DNA from: Bacteroidales bacterium Bact_23 | Lineage (GTDB): Bacteria > Bacteroidota > Bacteroidia > Bacteroidales > Lentimicrobiaceae | Reading direction: 5' to 3' | Assembly (NCBI GenBank): GCA_001603685.1 | Contig: LUZO01000474.1 | Location: forward strand, 1-7,659 | Length of the DNA stretch: 7,659 bases | Shown here: one piece after another, positions 1 through 7,371 of the stretch | How the letters are laid out: every line of letters begins with the position of its first letter | How positions within the stretch are numbered: position 1 is the stretch's first letter | Made by a program: the position numbers and the translations under genes | The notes under the pieces: model-generated | Seen by the model: only the letters and a program-made list of their open reading frames with translations | What the model was told of the DNA's origin: nothing | The model's database searches: none

Positions 1-86
1 ATATTAACAATTCTGCCGGTTGATAACTATATGCATCTGACTATCTGATAGATATGTTGTATAATAAGTCTAATCTGCTGATAAGC

Positions 87-119
87 ACCCCATTAAAGCG
101 GGTTTTTAACGAAAAAACC
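87..119. terminator. possible terminator hairpins downstream of the 142-3438 gene
   Basis: Two short hairpins overlap here. ACCC (87-90) can pair with GGGT (100-103) and is followed on the plus strand by a T run (103-107). GGTTTTT (101-107) can pair with AAAAACC (113-119) around a 5-nt loop. They share bases 101-103, so only one can form at a time. The site lies 23 bp past the stop of the minus-strand gene, which suits a terminator for it, or for a rightward gene left of the window. Both stems are short and the minus-strand U tract is poor. The rest of 1-141 is stop-rich and holds no gene that I can see. Confidence 0.35.
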
Positions 120-141
120 TGAAAACGGCAAAATTGACTGT

Positions 142-3100
142 TTAAAAGTCGAGGCTGAGTGAAATATAAAACACCGGTTTGTTTAAAACCATATCTTCAA
201 TACCCCAGGCATAATCGGCCCTCAGGAAATATCCCAGCAGCCGGGTTCTGGCTCCAAACCCGAATCCGCCGACCAACGGCTCGCGCTGCTCATGAACGGT
301 TATCAGCAGCGGGCCTCTCCGGATAACCCGTGTAAACAGTGCATTTTCATCCGAATAAGGTGTCAAACCGGTCCAGGCGGTTCCCAGATCGCCGAATGCA
401 ATAATCTGGAAGCTGCTCAGGAAATCGGAGCGCAGCGGCCTGTTTGCCAGATAACTGAATATTGGGAAACGCAGTTCCGAGTTGATCACCGCAAAGCTGT
501 TTCCGTTGCGCACATTCTGATAAAATCCGCGCATATTGGTGGCCAGGGTCTGGTAAACATAGTTCTGCGAATAGTCAATCGGCGCTTCTCTGGTGAATTT
601 CGGCGTCAGCCAGGTGTCCACGCCACCCATATAATATATGAGCCTGCTTTTCCCGAATGAGGTGCTGGTGGCAAAGCGGTTTGCCCAGATAAAATTCCGG
701 TGAATGGGCAGATAGTGGCGGATATCAAACCCCAGCACCACGATGTTGGTATTCACATCATCGCCGTACAACTGATGATAATACTCACCGAAAGCCTTAT
801 AGCGAAGGCCATCCAGTATGTTCAGCCCCAGCTGGCGGGTGGCATCGTAGGTCAGCTCCAGCTTTCCCGAAGCCCAGTAACGGTTAAAGTCGGGCTCACG
901 CAGATTGTACTGATCGGTTGACATAAACACCCCCTTGTCAAGCCGGAGGGTGGTGGTCCCTTTCAGCGACAACAGCGGGCTGAACGGGTATTTCAGGATG
1001 TAGTGCAGCTCATGAATCTTGTATCTTACAATGGAATACAGGCTTCTCTGCTCAATGGACTGGCGGTGGAAATAGATCTCCCGGTCGAGGCGGTGTTTCA
1101 GATTGGCAATGTTAATCACATACTCATTATTTACCAGATTGAAATCAAGCCTCACTCCTGCCACGATACGGTAATCCTCAAGAAGGTCGGAAAGTCCGGT
1201 TTTGAAAAAAGCGTTGAAACCGGGTGTCAGAAAGATGGGCCCTCCGCCGCCGGAGAAGGGCTGATAGGTGGTACTCAGGAAATTGAAGTCGAGCTGGCTT
1301 ACCAGTTCATTGATGCGGTACTCCACATTGTAGTTCCGCTGTTTAGGCACGCTGAAGTTGTCGTTTTCATCGACAAACGAAAGGCTGCCCGTTCTCGCCG
1401 ACCGGCGGACATTCTCCCTGCTCAGGCGGTATTGCTCCAGATCGATCAGGCTGTCAGAAGGCGGCAGTTCGGGATCGCCCACATAAACATTTACAAATCT
1501 GCGGCGCCGCTCCCTCGGTTTCGGCTTTTCAGGCGTTTCTTTCTTGCGCTCCTTCAGGATGCTGAGTTCCAGCATTTTTTGTTCCATATAAGCGGTAGGC
1601 TGCGGCGAAACCGGCTCCACCCTGCGCGCCTGTGGCTGGTCGTAGGCATAGATGGTGCTGAACCGGCCCGAACGGATAATCTCCGCCCCTTTGGCCGCTG
1701 CCGGCGACGAGGTATGCGATACCACATTGCGGGCATAATCGGTGAGTGCATAGGTTCGGGTGAAATAGCGGTAATGCGCCGCCGTATCCACATGGGTAAT
1801 CACGCTGTCGAATCCGGCAAGGTAACGGTTATAAATCCCGTTTTCGTCGCTCAGAAACGAGATGTACCCCTTTTCGTATTCCACCGGCTGCACCTCATTG
1901 GCAAGGGGAGTGTCGGTAATCCGGCGCAGCAATTTGCTCTTTGCCGCATAATCGTACAGAAAAAGATCGTGGTTGTGGTCAAATCCCGGCTTCGATATTT
2001 TCGGATCGTCAACCAGCGTATCGGAGGGACGGTTCGAGCTGAAGACAATCCGGGTGGAGTTGTTGATAAATACCGGATTCAGATCATCGTAGGCATCTTT
2101 GGTAATCTGCTCGGCAGCCGATGCGGCAATGTTGAAGACATAAATATCGGCCTGCCCCTTCCGGATGGCCGACATCACAAACTTACGCCCGTCGTGCGAA
2201 TAGGCCATATCCACTATTTTCTGAAAACCGTAGATGAACTGCCAGGTGCGCTTGTGCGTTTCCAGATCGATCTGATAAAACCTGATAAAGCCTTTCCGTT
2301 CGGTAATCAGTCCCATTACCTTTCCGTTCGGATGGAACTCAATCAGTGGATATGAGAGGTCGGTCTTCTCATCCAGGCGGTGGCCCTGCCGGTAAATATC
2401 CTTCGTTTTGCCGCTGCGGGTATCATACAGCCAAACCTTCACCTGGCCGTCGAGGTTGCTCAGCCATGCCAGATACCGGCCATCGCTGCTCTGCCTTACC
2501 CGGTCGTTCACCACATTCTTTTTTACCTTTTTCTGCACCGGAGCCGTAGCCGGTTTCAGCCGGTTATCGTCGCTGTTCTGATAATACTGGCGGTTGGCTT
2601 CATACCACTCCTTCACCAGATTTCGGAACGAGATATTCAGCACATACAGAAAACCGGTTTCAACATTCCGGCTTACCCTAGCAAGATAGATGATGTTGGG
2701 GATGGTTTGTTTTCCGTATTTATTGGCAATGTACCGCCATATTCCGTGGCCGGCGCAGATGGCGTCCTCTCCGGTCAGGTGGTTGAATTTCCGGTATCGC
2801 CCCGAAATAATGCCTTCGCGCATCTGGTTGTCCAGATTGGTGTCCCACTCTTCGGCGATGTATGACACCAGCCCGTCGATAAACCACGAAGGCATGGTCA
2901 TCAGCGTGGCATTGGTAATCTGCCGCCCCACCGATCCGCCATAAATCGACTGGTCGATCAGCGCCCGTGCAAGCCCCGCCCTGATCTGCCTTTCGAAATT
3001 GGCATAGTTGCCGTCGAAATAGATAAATACCTTATTATCTATAATATGGGTTATCCCGCCAATGTTATACTGCTGCTCGCTGACCAGACCGATGTTGCTT

Positions 3101-3438
3101 TGCTTCAGGTCGGTCAGTGAGTTGAAGACGATGAACTCCACCTTGTCCGTCATTCTGGTTTCAAGCAGCGTCTCCAGTTCAGGCAGTATCTCCTTTGCAT
3201 AGCGGGCGGTATAGATGGCCAGCTCCTTTCCGTTCAGATAAAAATAGGTATCGAAATCGTTGAAGCGGTAATAAGTCCACAAAAAGTCGCCGTACTGCAC
3301 ACGGCTTTTCCCGAACGGAATCTGCGATCCGTTGTAAAACTGGGCATGCAGCGGCAACAGCCCGGCAAGCCCCAGAATCAGGGCCAGGACAAGTTTTTTG
3401 AATGGTTTATCTCTTTTGCAGGACAAATTACTGCTCAT
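142..3438 (-). CDS. Outer-membrane protein: degenerate peptidase-MA-like domain, PD40 (TolB/WD40-like) propeller, Omp85-like barrel
   Basis: This 1098-residue protein is probably anchored in the outer membrane; its exact role is unknown. Residues 1-32 form a signal peptide (KPFKK, then a hydrophobic run, cut at LHA|QF). Residues 35-290 resemble a peptidase-MA-like domain: the PSWFIDGLVSYIAEEW segment (183-198) fits the helix after the active site, but the HExxH position reads AGLAR (154-158), so proteolysis looks lost. Residues 310-545 carry PD40 propeller repeats (SSDGRYLAWLSN at 317, HPNGK at 369, SHDGRKF at 414, NPVFINNSTRIVFSSNRP at 454). A basic, proline-rich linker (about 605-700) includes RERRRRF. 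Residues 700-1098 look like a beta-barrel: MRGF (969-972), SELRFPI (987-993) and AFGDLGTAW (1014-1022) match the conserved VRGF and FxDxG regions of Omp85/BamA proteins, and the chain ends in Phe as outer-membrane barrels do. No POTRA domain is visible. The ATG has GGAG 4 nt upstream. It is divergent from the hydrolase pair. The barrel call is firmer than the peptidase call. Confidence 0.85.
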   Translation of the reverse strand: MSSNLSCKRDKPFKKLVLALILGLAGLLPLHAQFYNGSQIPFGKSRVQYGDFLWTYYRFNDFDTYFYLNGKELAIYTARYAKEILPELETLLETRMTDKVEFIVFNSLTDLKQSNIGLVSEQQYNIGGITHIIDNKVFIYFDGNYANFERQIRAGLARALIDQSIYGGSVGRQITNATLMTMPSWFIDGLVSYIAEEWDTNLDNQMREGIISGRYRKFNHLTGEDAICAGHGIWRYIANKYGKQTIPNIIYLARVSRNVETGFLYVLNISFRNLVKEWYEANRQYYQNSDDNRLKPATAPVQKKVKKNVVNDRVRQSSDGRYLAWLSNLDGQVKVWLYDTRSGKTKDIYRQGHRLDEKTDLSYPLIEFHPNGKVMGLITERKGFIRFYQIDLETHKRTWQFIYGFQKIVDMAYSHDGRKFVMSAIRKGQADIYVFNIAASAAEQITKDAYDDLNPVFINNSTRIVFSSNRPSDTLVDDPKISKPGFDHNHDLFLYDYAAKSKLLRRITDTPLANEVQPVEYEKGYISFLSDENGIYNRYLAGFDSVITHVDTAAHYRYFTRTYALTDYARNVVSHTSSPAAAKGAEIIRSGRFSTIYAYDQPQARRVEPVSPQPTAYMEQKMLELSILKERKKETPEKPKPRERRRRFVNVYVGDPELPPSDSLIDLEQYRLSRENVRRSARTGSLSFVDENDNFSVPKQRNYNVEYRINELVSQLDFNFLSTTYQPFSGGGGPIFLTPGFNAFFKTGLSDLLEDYRIVAGVRLDFNLVNNEYVINIANLKHRLDREIYFHRQSIEQRSLYSIVRYKIHELHYILKYPFSPLLSLKGTTTLRLDKGVFMSTDQYNLREPDFNRYWASGKLELTYDATRQLGLNILDGLRYKAFGEYYHQLYGDDVNTNIVVLGFDIRHYLPIHRNFIWANRFATSTSFGKSRLIYYMGGVDTWLTPKFTREAPIDYSQNYVYQTLATNMRGFYQNVRNGNSFAVINSELRFPIFSYLANRPLRSDFLSSFQIIAFGDLGTAWTGLTPYSDENALFTRVIRRGPLLITVHEQREPLVGGFGFGARTRLLGYFLRADYAWGIEDMVLNKPVFYISLSLDF

Positions 3439-3442
3439 TTAT

Positions 3443-3446
3443 CTCC
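3443..3446 (-). promoter_or_regulatory. Shine-Dalgarno-like GGAG for the 142-3438 gene
   Basis: On the minus strand the leader reads TGGAGATAA and then ATG, so GGAG sits 4 nt before the start. It supports the ATG at 3438 as the start. It stands out because the other three genes here have A-rich leaders with no such motif, as is common in Bacteroidota. The spacing is on the short side. Confidence 0.45.
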
Positions 3447-3655
3447 ATTAAGGGTGTAAAAATAACACAAAAATCCCCGACTTGTTGTAGCCGGCCCGAA
3501 AACAGCCATAAAATGCCGCAAATGTCGTACCGTTTAACGGCTAAAACCGAGTAATTAATCAGAAATAACCCGCATGCCAACCGATATGCATCCTGACCCT
3601 CAAATTTCAGCCGGCCAAACTCCTGCAGCCGATCCCAAAATCCACATAAAACAAT

Positions 3656-3663
3656 TACTTTTG
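3656..3663 (+). promoter_or_regulatory. Bacteroidota-type -7 promoter element for the hydrolase pair
   Basis: TACTTTTG matches the Bacteroidota primary sigma factor -7 consensus TAnnTTTG exactly. It ends 26 bp before the ATG at 3690, which would leave a leader of about 20 nt. I find no clear TTTG -33 element 17-23 bp upstream, so the promoter is incomplete by consensus. No equally good element was found on the minus strand of this divergent gap for the large outer-membrane gene. Confidence 0.5.
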
Positions 3664-3689
3664 TCATCTCAACCGAATATAAAACTTCC

Positions 3690-4328
3690 ATGATACACAT
3701 CAACACCCTTGTATTCAACTCATTTGCCGTAAATACCTTTGTCATATCCGACAGCAACGGCAACTGTGTGATCATCGATCCCGGTTGCGAAGACGATTAT
3801 GAACAGAAACGGCTTGCTGCATTTATCGATCAGAAGAAGCTGAAGCCCCTGGCGCTGATAAACACCCATTTCCATGTGGACCATATCCTTGGAAATCTGT
3901 TTGTATCTCAGAAATACGGGATAAAGCCCACCGGCCACAAAGGCAGCAAAATATTCTGGGAAACGGCTAAGGAGTTTGGCACTGTTTTCAACCTTCAGGT
4001 ACACGAGATTGTGAAGCCTGAGATTTTTGTTGAGGATGGCGATGTACTGAACTACGGCGACATTCAGCTTGAGGTGCGTTACACCCCCGGCCATGCCGAT
4101 GGAAGCATCTGCCTGGTGAGCCACGAAGGACGGTTTGTGGTTGCCGGTGATGTGCTTTTCAACGGAAGCATCGGCCGCACCGACCTTCCCACCGGCGATT
4201 TCGATGTGCTGATGGAGAGCATACGGCAGAAACTGTTTACCCTGCCCGACGATTATACCGTATATCCCGGGCACGGGCCTGAAACCTCGATCGGTTATGA
4301 AAAAATCACCAACCCATTTCTAATCTGA
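3690..4328 (+). CDS. MBL-fold metallo-hydrolase, glyoxalase II (GloC/YcbL)-like
   Basis: This 212-residue cytoplasmic protein has no signal peptide and belongs to the metallo-beta-lactamase fold. The two-metal site is complete: THFHVDH (59-65, giving His60, His62, Asp64, His65), His135 in TPGHADGS, Asp154 in AGDVLF and His195 in YPGHGPET. The NGSIGRTDLPTGD segment (158-170) and the short C-terminus without the long glutathione-binding domain of classical GloB point to the YcbL/GloC type, which hydrolyses thioesters such as S-lactoylglutathione. Many Bacteroidota lack glutathione, so the natural substrate may be another thioester; that is inference. The ATG follows a TAnnTTTG promoter element and an A-rich leader without Shine-Dalgarno. 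The gene ends 27 bp before the M20 amidohydrolase and is probably cotranscribed with it. Fold and metal site are certain; the exact substrate is not. Confidence 0.9.
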   Translation: MIHINTLVFNSFAVNTFVISDSNGNCVIIDPGCEDDYEQKRLAAFIDQKKLKPLALINTHFHVDHILGNLFVSQKYGIKPTGHKGSKIFWETAKEFGTVFNLQVHEIVKPEIFVEDGDVLNYGDIQLEVRYTPGHADGSICLVSHEGRFVVAGDVLFNGSIGRTDLPTGDFDVLMESIRQKLFTLPDDYTVYPGHGPETSIGYEKITNPFLI

Positions 4329-4355
4329 GCCGTTTCTTTAAATAAAAGCAAAGCC

Positions 4356-5546
4356 ATGAGCCTGATCGACACGATAAAACAAAAAGCCGCCGGAATAAGC
4401 GAAGAGCTGCTTGCCATCCGCCGCCACCTGCATATGCATCCCGAGCTCTCGATGCAGGAAGAGGCTACCTCGGCATTTATCAGAAAAAAGCTCACGGAAT
4501 ATGGCATCCCGTTCAAATCGGGCCTGGCGGTATATGGAATTGTCGGGCTGATTGAGGGGAAAAACCCGTCGAAACGGGTGATTGCCCTGAGGGCGGATAT
4601 GGATGCGCTGCCGATTCATGAGAAGAATGAGGTCAGTTACTGCTCTCAGAACCCGGGCGTTATGCATGCCTGCGGCCACGACGCCCATATGACCTGCCTG
4701 CTGGGAGCCGCCAGAATCCTGCACGAACTGAAAGAGCAGTTCGAGGGAACCGTAAAGCTGATATTCCAGCCCTCCGAAGAGAAATTCCCGGGAGGCGCCT
4801 CCATGATGATTAAGGAAGGGGCTTTGCAAAACCCTTCGCCTCAGGAGATGTTCGGGCAGCATGTGCTCCCCACGCTTGAAGCGGGAAAGGTTGGCTTTAA
4901 ACCGGGTAAATACATGGCTTCCACCGACGAAATCTACCTTACCGTAAAAGGGAAGGGCGGCCACGGCGCCACCCCCGAAATGAATGTGGATCCCGTGCTG
5001 ATTGCCGCCCATATCCTGGTGGCGCTTCAGCAGATCGTGAGCCGCAACGCACCGCCGCAACTGCCGGCCGTACTCTCCTTCGGAAGGTTCATCGCCGAAG
5101 GGCGTACCAACATCATCCCCAACGAGGTAAAGCTCGATGGAACCCTCCGCACCTTCGACGAAAAATGGCGCGCCGAAGCGCATCAGAAAATTGAGAGAAT
5201 GGCGGTTTCCATTGCCGAAAGCATGGGCGGAAGCTGCGAAGTGTTCATCGACAAGGGATACCCCTTTCTGGTAAATGACGAAACAGTAACCGCCGAAGCA
5301 AAACAGGCGGCCATTGAGTACCTTGGCGCCGGAAATGTGGTTGACCTCGACCTGCGCATGACCGCCGAAGATTTTGCCTATTATTCGCAGCAGGTGCCCT
5401 CATGCTTCTATCGCCTGGGTACCGGAAATGTGGAAAAAGGCATCGTACACAACCTCCACACCGATCGCTTTGATGTGGACGAAAGCAGCCTTGAAACCGG
5501 AGCCGGACTGATGGCCTGGCTGGCTGTTAATTCGCTGAAAAAGTAG
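4356..5546 (+). CDS. M20D family metallo-amidohydrolase (N-acyl-amino acid amidohydrolase / hippurate hydrolase-like)
   Basis: This 396-residue enzyme has the usual length for the M20D family (bacterial amidohydrolases, plant IAA-amino-acid hydrolases), which cleave N-acyl groups from amino acids. The metal ligands expected for the family are all present: Cys106 and His108 in MHACGHDAHM (103-112), Glu142 with catalytic Glu141 in QPSEEKFPGGA, His169 in FGQHV and His368 in HNLHTDRF. LRADMDALPI (78-87) is the family's N-terminal signature. The lid/dimerisation domain contains KGKGGHGATP (198-207, His203), and MTAEDFAYY (335-343) is the conserved C-terminal motif. There is no signal peptide, so it is cytoplasmic. 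The leader is A-rich with no Shine-Dalgarno. The substrate cannot be read from sequence: hippurate, N-acetyl-diaminopimelate and other acyl-amino acids are all possible. It follows the MBL hydrolase by 27 bp on the same strand, suggesting a shared transcript. Confidence 0.93.
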   Translation: MSLIDTIKQKAAGISEELLAIRRHLHMHPELSMQEEATSAFIRKKLTEYGIPFKSGLAVYGIVGLIEGKNPSKRVIALRADMDALPIHEKNEVSYCSQNPGVMHACGHDAHMTCLLGAARILHELKEQFEGTVKLIFQPSEEKFPGGASMMIKEGALQNPSPQEMFGQHVLPTLEAGKVGFKPGKYMASTDEIYLTVKGKGGHGATPEMNVDPVLIAAHILVALQQIVSRNAPPQLPAVLSFGRFIAEGRTNIIPNEVKLDGTLRTFDEKWRAEAHQKIERMAVSIAESMGGSCEVFIDKGYPFLVNDETVTAEAKQAAIEYLGAGNVVDLDLRMTAEDFAYYSQQVPSCFYRLGTGNVEKGIVHNLHTDRFDVDESSLETGAGLMAWLAVNSLKK

Positions 5547-5556
5547 CAATTACACC

Positions 5557-5579
5557 CAGATCCATAACGGATGGATTTG
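5557..5579. terminator. hairpin between convergent genes
   Basis: Bases 5557-5565 pair with 5571-5579 (nine pairs, one of them G-U in plus-strand RNA) around the loop AACGG. It lies 10 bp after the M20 stop and 11 bp before the stop of the convergent propeller gene, where a shared terminator would be expected. There is no clean U tract on either side, so it may be a weak or factor-assisted terminator, or only an mRNA 3'-end stabiliser. It fits the plus strand slightly better, because the G-U pair becomes C-A on the minus strand. Confidence 0.4.
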
Positions 5580-5590
5580 AAAATCAGCAG

Positions 5591-7309
5591 TTACTGCCTT
5601 AAAATCTTGCTGACAACCGGCTTTCCGTCAACCACCACCTTCAGGAAGTAGATGCCCGGAGCGAGGCCGGCGGTTTGGAGTTTCAGATTTGAGGTATTGA
5701 GGTTTGCCTTGCTGATGATCGCCCTGCCGGCGGGATCAAATAAAGCTACGCTTTTCATCTCTTTTCCCGTTTTAATCTGAAACTCGGATGAGAAAGGATT
5801 GGGATAGATCTGCAATTCCGAAAGAGACGGTTCATTGATTCCAACACTGTTTACTGTGTATGGGTCTGACAAGAGAGTACAGCCCGAATCACTGGTAATT
5901 TCAACGGTGTAATCGCCGTTGGCCTGCGGAATGCAGCTTGAGGAGGTTTCTCCGGGAATGGCTTCGCCATTCAGGTACCACTGGAAAGTACCGCTGCCGG
6001 TGGTGCTGAGCATAAAGGCATCGCCCGATATGTGCGGAACATTTGAATGGGTGGTATAGCCCTTGAAATGCATATCAAATGTGCCGGTACCAAAAAGAAT
6101 CCGTTCATTGGGGAGCTCAAGCGCATCATTAATTTGATGTGTCCCCCCTGGATTCATATTCACAAACAACAGGCCGTTATCCCCAAACCCGCTGTCAACC
6201 GAACCATCAGGAAGCAAACAGATAACCGCACCACTATAGTAGTCAACCCTATACTGACACAATATCAGAATTCTGGAGTCTTCAAGGATTTTTACTCCGG
6301 TACATCTGATTCTATCATAAACCAGATTAACATGGCCGTTATCGCCAAATGACGGATCCAGATACCCTCCCGGCATAATGCGGATCACCTCGATACCGTC
6401 ATCGGCATCCTTTCTCATACTGGCCAGTACAATCTTTTCATCCTGCTGAACTCCCATATAGGCGCCAATATAATCCTCACTCAGATCGACGGGATCCGTG
6501 AATTCTCCATCAGTTCCATACCCATAATTCAAATCTCCCGACTGATTATAGCTGACGGCAACAAAATGGAAATTACCGTTACTGTCGGCGTAACGCCCGG
6601 TTAAAATAACATCTCCGTTTTGCATCAGGGCAGCCCTAACGGGATTAAATACCGTGTTTTTCTTATAAATCACCTTTCCTTTGGTATTGAAAGTAATATC
6701 AAGCATACCGTTTTCGAGAAAGCGCATGGCGCCCATGCCGTTGGCTCCTCCGTAGGAACTGGCGTTTACCGTTCCTCCGCATAAAATCCTGCCATCAGCC
6801 AGGGGTATTACACTGTACAAAGCGCCGGAAGTTACCGAATCAAATCTGAGGGCATGCGTCCCATTGTAACCGAATGAATCATCCACACTTCCATCAGGAT
6901 TATATCTGGCAATAAAAGGTATCTGATCCGACCCGGCATTGCTGTTTGACTGTAAGCCGGCACATAAAATCTTATTACCCGTATGCAATGCATAGCTAAA
7001 CCCACGGTTGCGCTGATCGAAACGGTGTTTTACAATGCCACCGGAGCCAAACGATGAGTCAATCGTACCGCACGCATCAAACCTGATCATTATATTGTTA
7101 TAGCCATTGAAGCTAATATCATAATCATATCCGCCGGCAATGATTTTGCCATCAGGCTGGAGTACGAAATTTGAAAGTTCATCACCGGCTCCGGGATTTA
7201 CATAAAGCAGGGAATTTGTCCCGAATAAGGTATCCGGTATCCAGGTTTGCGCCGTCGCAAAACCAACGAAGGACAGCAAAAAAACTAAAGTGGTATAAAT
7301 CTTTCCCAT
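5591..7309 (-). CDS. Secreted delta-60-repeat beta-propeller protein with Ig-like domain and T9SS type A sorting domain
   Basis: This 572-residue protein is exported by Sec and then by the type IX system to the surface or medium; the molecular target is unknown. Residues 1-20 are a signal peptide cut at ATA|QTW. Residues 21-430 are delta-60 repeats: FGxxG-type turns recur at 87, 146, 207, 264, 321 and 375 (spacing 54-61), alternating with DGKI-type strands at about 52, 111, 172, 231, 290, 344 and 401. With the opening DTLFG (26-30) this makes about seven units, consistent with a seven-bladed propeller. Residues 435-488 look Ig-like (QWYLNG at 443, Cys459, GDYTVEI, Cys477). Residues 498-572 are the sorting domain (IYPNPF at 501, PGIYFLKV at 551, ending KILRQ). 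The ATG at 7309 is preferred over an upstream in-frame TTG at 7333, because it puts the signal peptide at the N-terminus. It converges on the M20 gene. Confidence 0.9.
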   Translation of the reverse strand: MGKIYTTLVFLLSFVGFATAQTWIPDTLFGTNSLLYVNPGAGDELSNFVLQPDGKIIAGGYDYDISFNGYNNIMIRFDACGTIDSSFGSGGIVKHRFDQRNRGFSYALHTGNKILCAGLQSNSNAGSDQIPFIARYNPDGSVDDSFGYNGTHALRFDSVTSGALYSVIPLADGRILCGGTVNASSYGGANGMGAMRFLENGMLDITFNTKGKVIYKKNTVFNPVRAALMQNGDVILTGRYADSNGNFHFVAVSYNQSGDLNYGYGTDGEFTDPVDLSEDYIGAYMGVQQDEKIVLASMRKDADDGIEVIRIMPGGYLDPSFGDNGHVNLVYDRIRCTGVKILEDSRILILCQYRVDYYSGAVICLLPDGSVDSGFGDNGLLFVNMNPGGTHQINDALELPNERILFGTGTFDMHFKGYTTHSNVPHISGDAFMLSTTGSGTFQWYLNGEAIPGETSSSCIPQANGDYTVEITSDSGCTLLSDPYTVNSVGINEPSLSELQIYPNPFSSEFQIKTGKEMKSVALFDPAGRAIISKANLNTSNLKLQTAGLAPGIYFLKVVVDGKPVVSKILRQ

Positions 7310-7310
7310 G

Positions 7311-7353
7311 ATTCTGCATTTTAAGGTTAGCAAAAGGTAAACAATTCTGCATT
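7311..7353. repeat. 10-bp direct repeat flanking the likely promoter of the T9SS gene
   Basis: ATTCTGCATT occurs at 7311-7320 and again at 7344-7353, 33 bp apart, which is close to three helical turns. The copies flank the candidate -7 element at 7331-7339. The first copy starts 2 bp from the gene's ATG. The second runs into TGCATTAGTGCA (7348-7359), a TGCA pair spaced by 4 nt. This could be a paired regulator site or chance. Confidence 0.4.
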
Positions 7354-7366
7354 AGTGCATAACAAA
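7331..7366 (-). promoter_or_regulatory. weak candidate promoter for the T9SS delta-60 gene
   Basis: Read on the minus strand, TACCTTTTG (7339-7331) resembles the TAnnTTTG -7 element but has one extra T before the G. A TTTG (7366-7363) lies 23 bp upstream, the upper end of the usual -33 to -7 spacing. Transcription would begin about 15 nt before the ATG at 7309. The match is imperfect. Confidence 0.3.
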
Positions 7367-7371
7367 GTAAA

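Noticed and set aside
1003..2355. 450-codon open frame on the plus strand opposite the outer-membrane gene
   Set aside because: It lies wholly antisense to a gene with clear signal peptide, repeats and barrel motifs. Its translation shows no recognisable domain, so it is a shadow of that gene's codon bias.
3530..3540. CCGTTTAACGG near-palindrome in the divergent gap
   Set aside because: Only 5-bp arms around one base, with no second copy and no promoter element next to it.
3489..3616. AGCCGGCC repeated at 3489-3496 and 3609-3616 in the divergent gap
   Set aside because: An 8-mer pair in 250 bp is close to chance expectation, and GCCGG words are frequent throughout the window.
3720..4274. 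184-codon minus-strand frame opposite the MBL hydrolase
   Set aside because: Shadow frame opposite a gene with a complete HxHxDH site and no domain of its own.
4338..5183. 281-codon minus-strand frame opposite the M20 amidohydrolase
   Set aside because: Antisense shadow of a gene whose metal ligands are all intact. Its translation shows no domain and no ribosome site was seen.
7310..7333. N-terminal extension of the T9SS protein from a TTG at 7333
   Set aside because: It would add eight residues ahead of a standard signal peptide and overlap the candidate promoter. The ATG at 7309 is simpler.
6..7350. AACAATTCTGC at both ends of the window (6-16 and 7340-7350), considered as element ends or att sites
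   Set aside because: Several 11-mer matches are expected by chance in 7.6 kb, and there is no transposase, integrase or target-site duplication.
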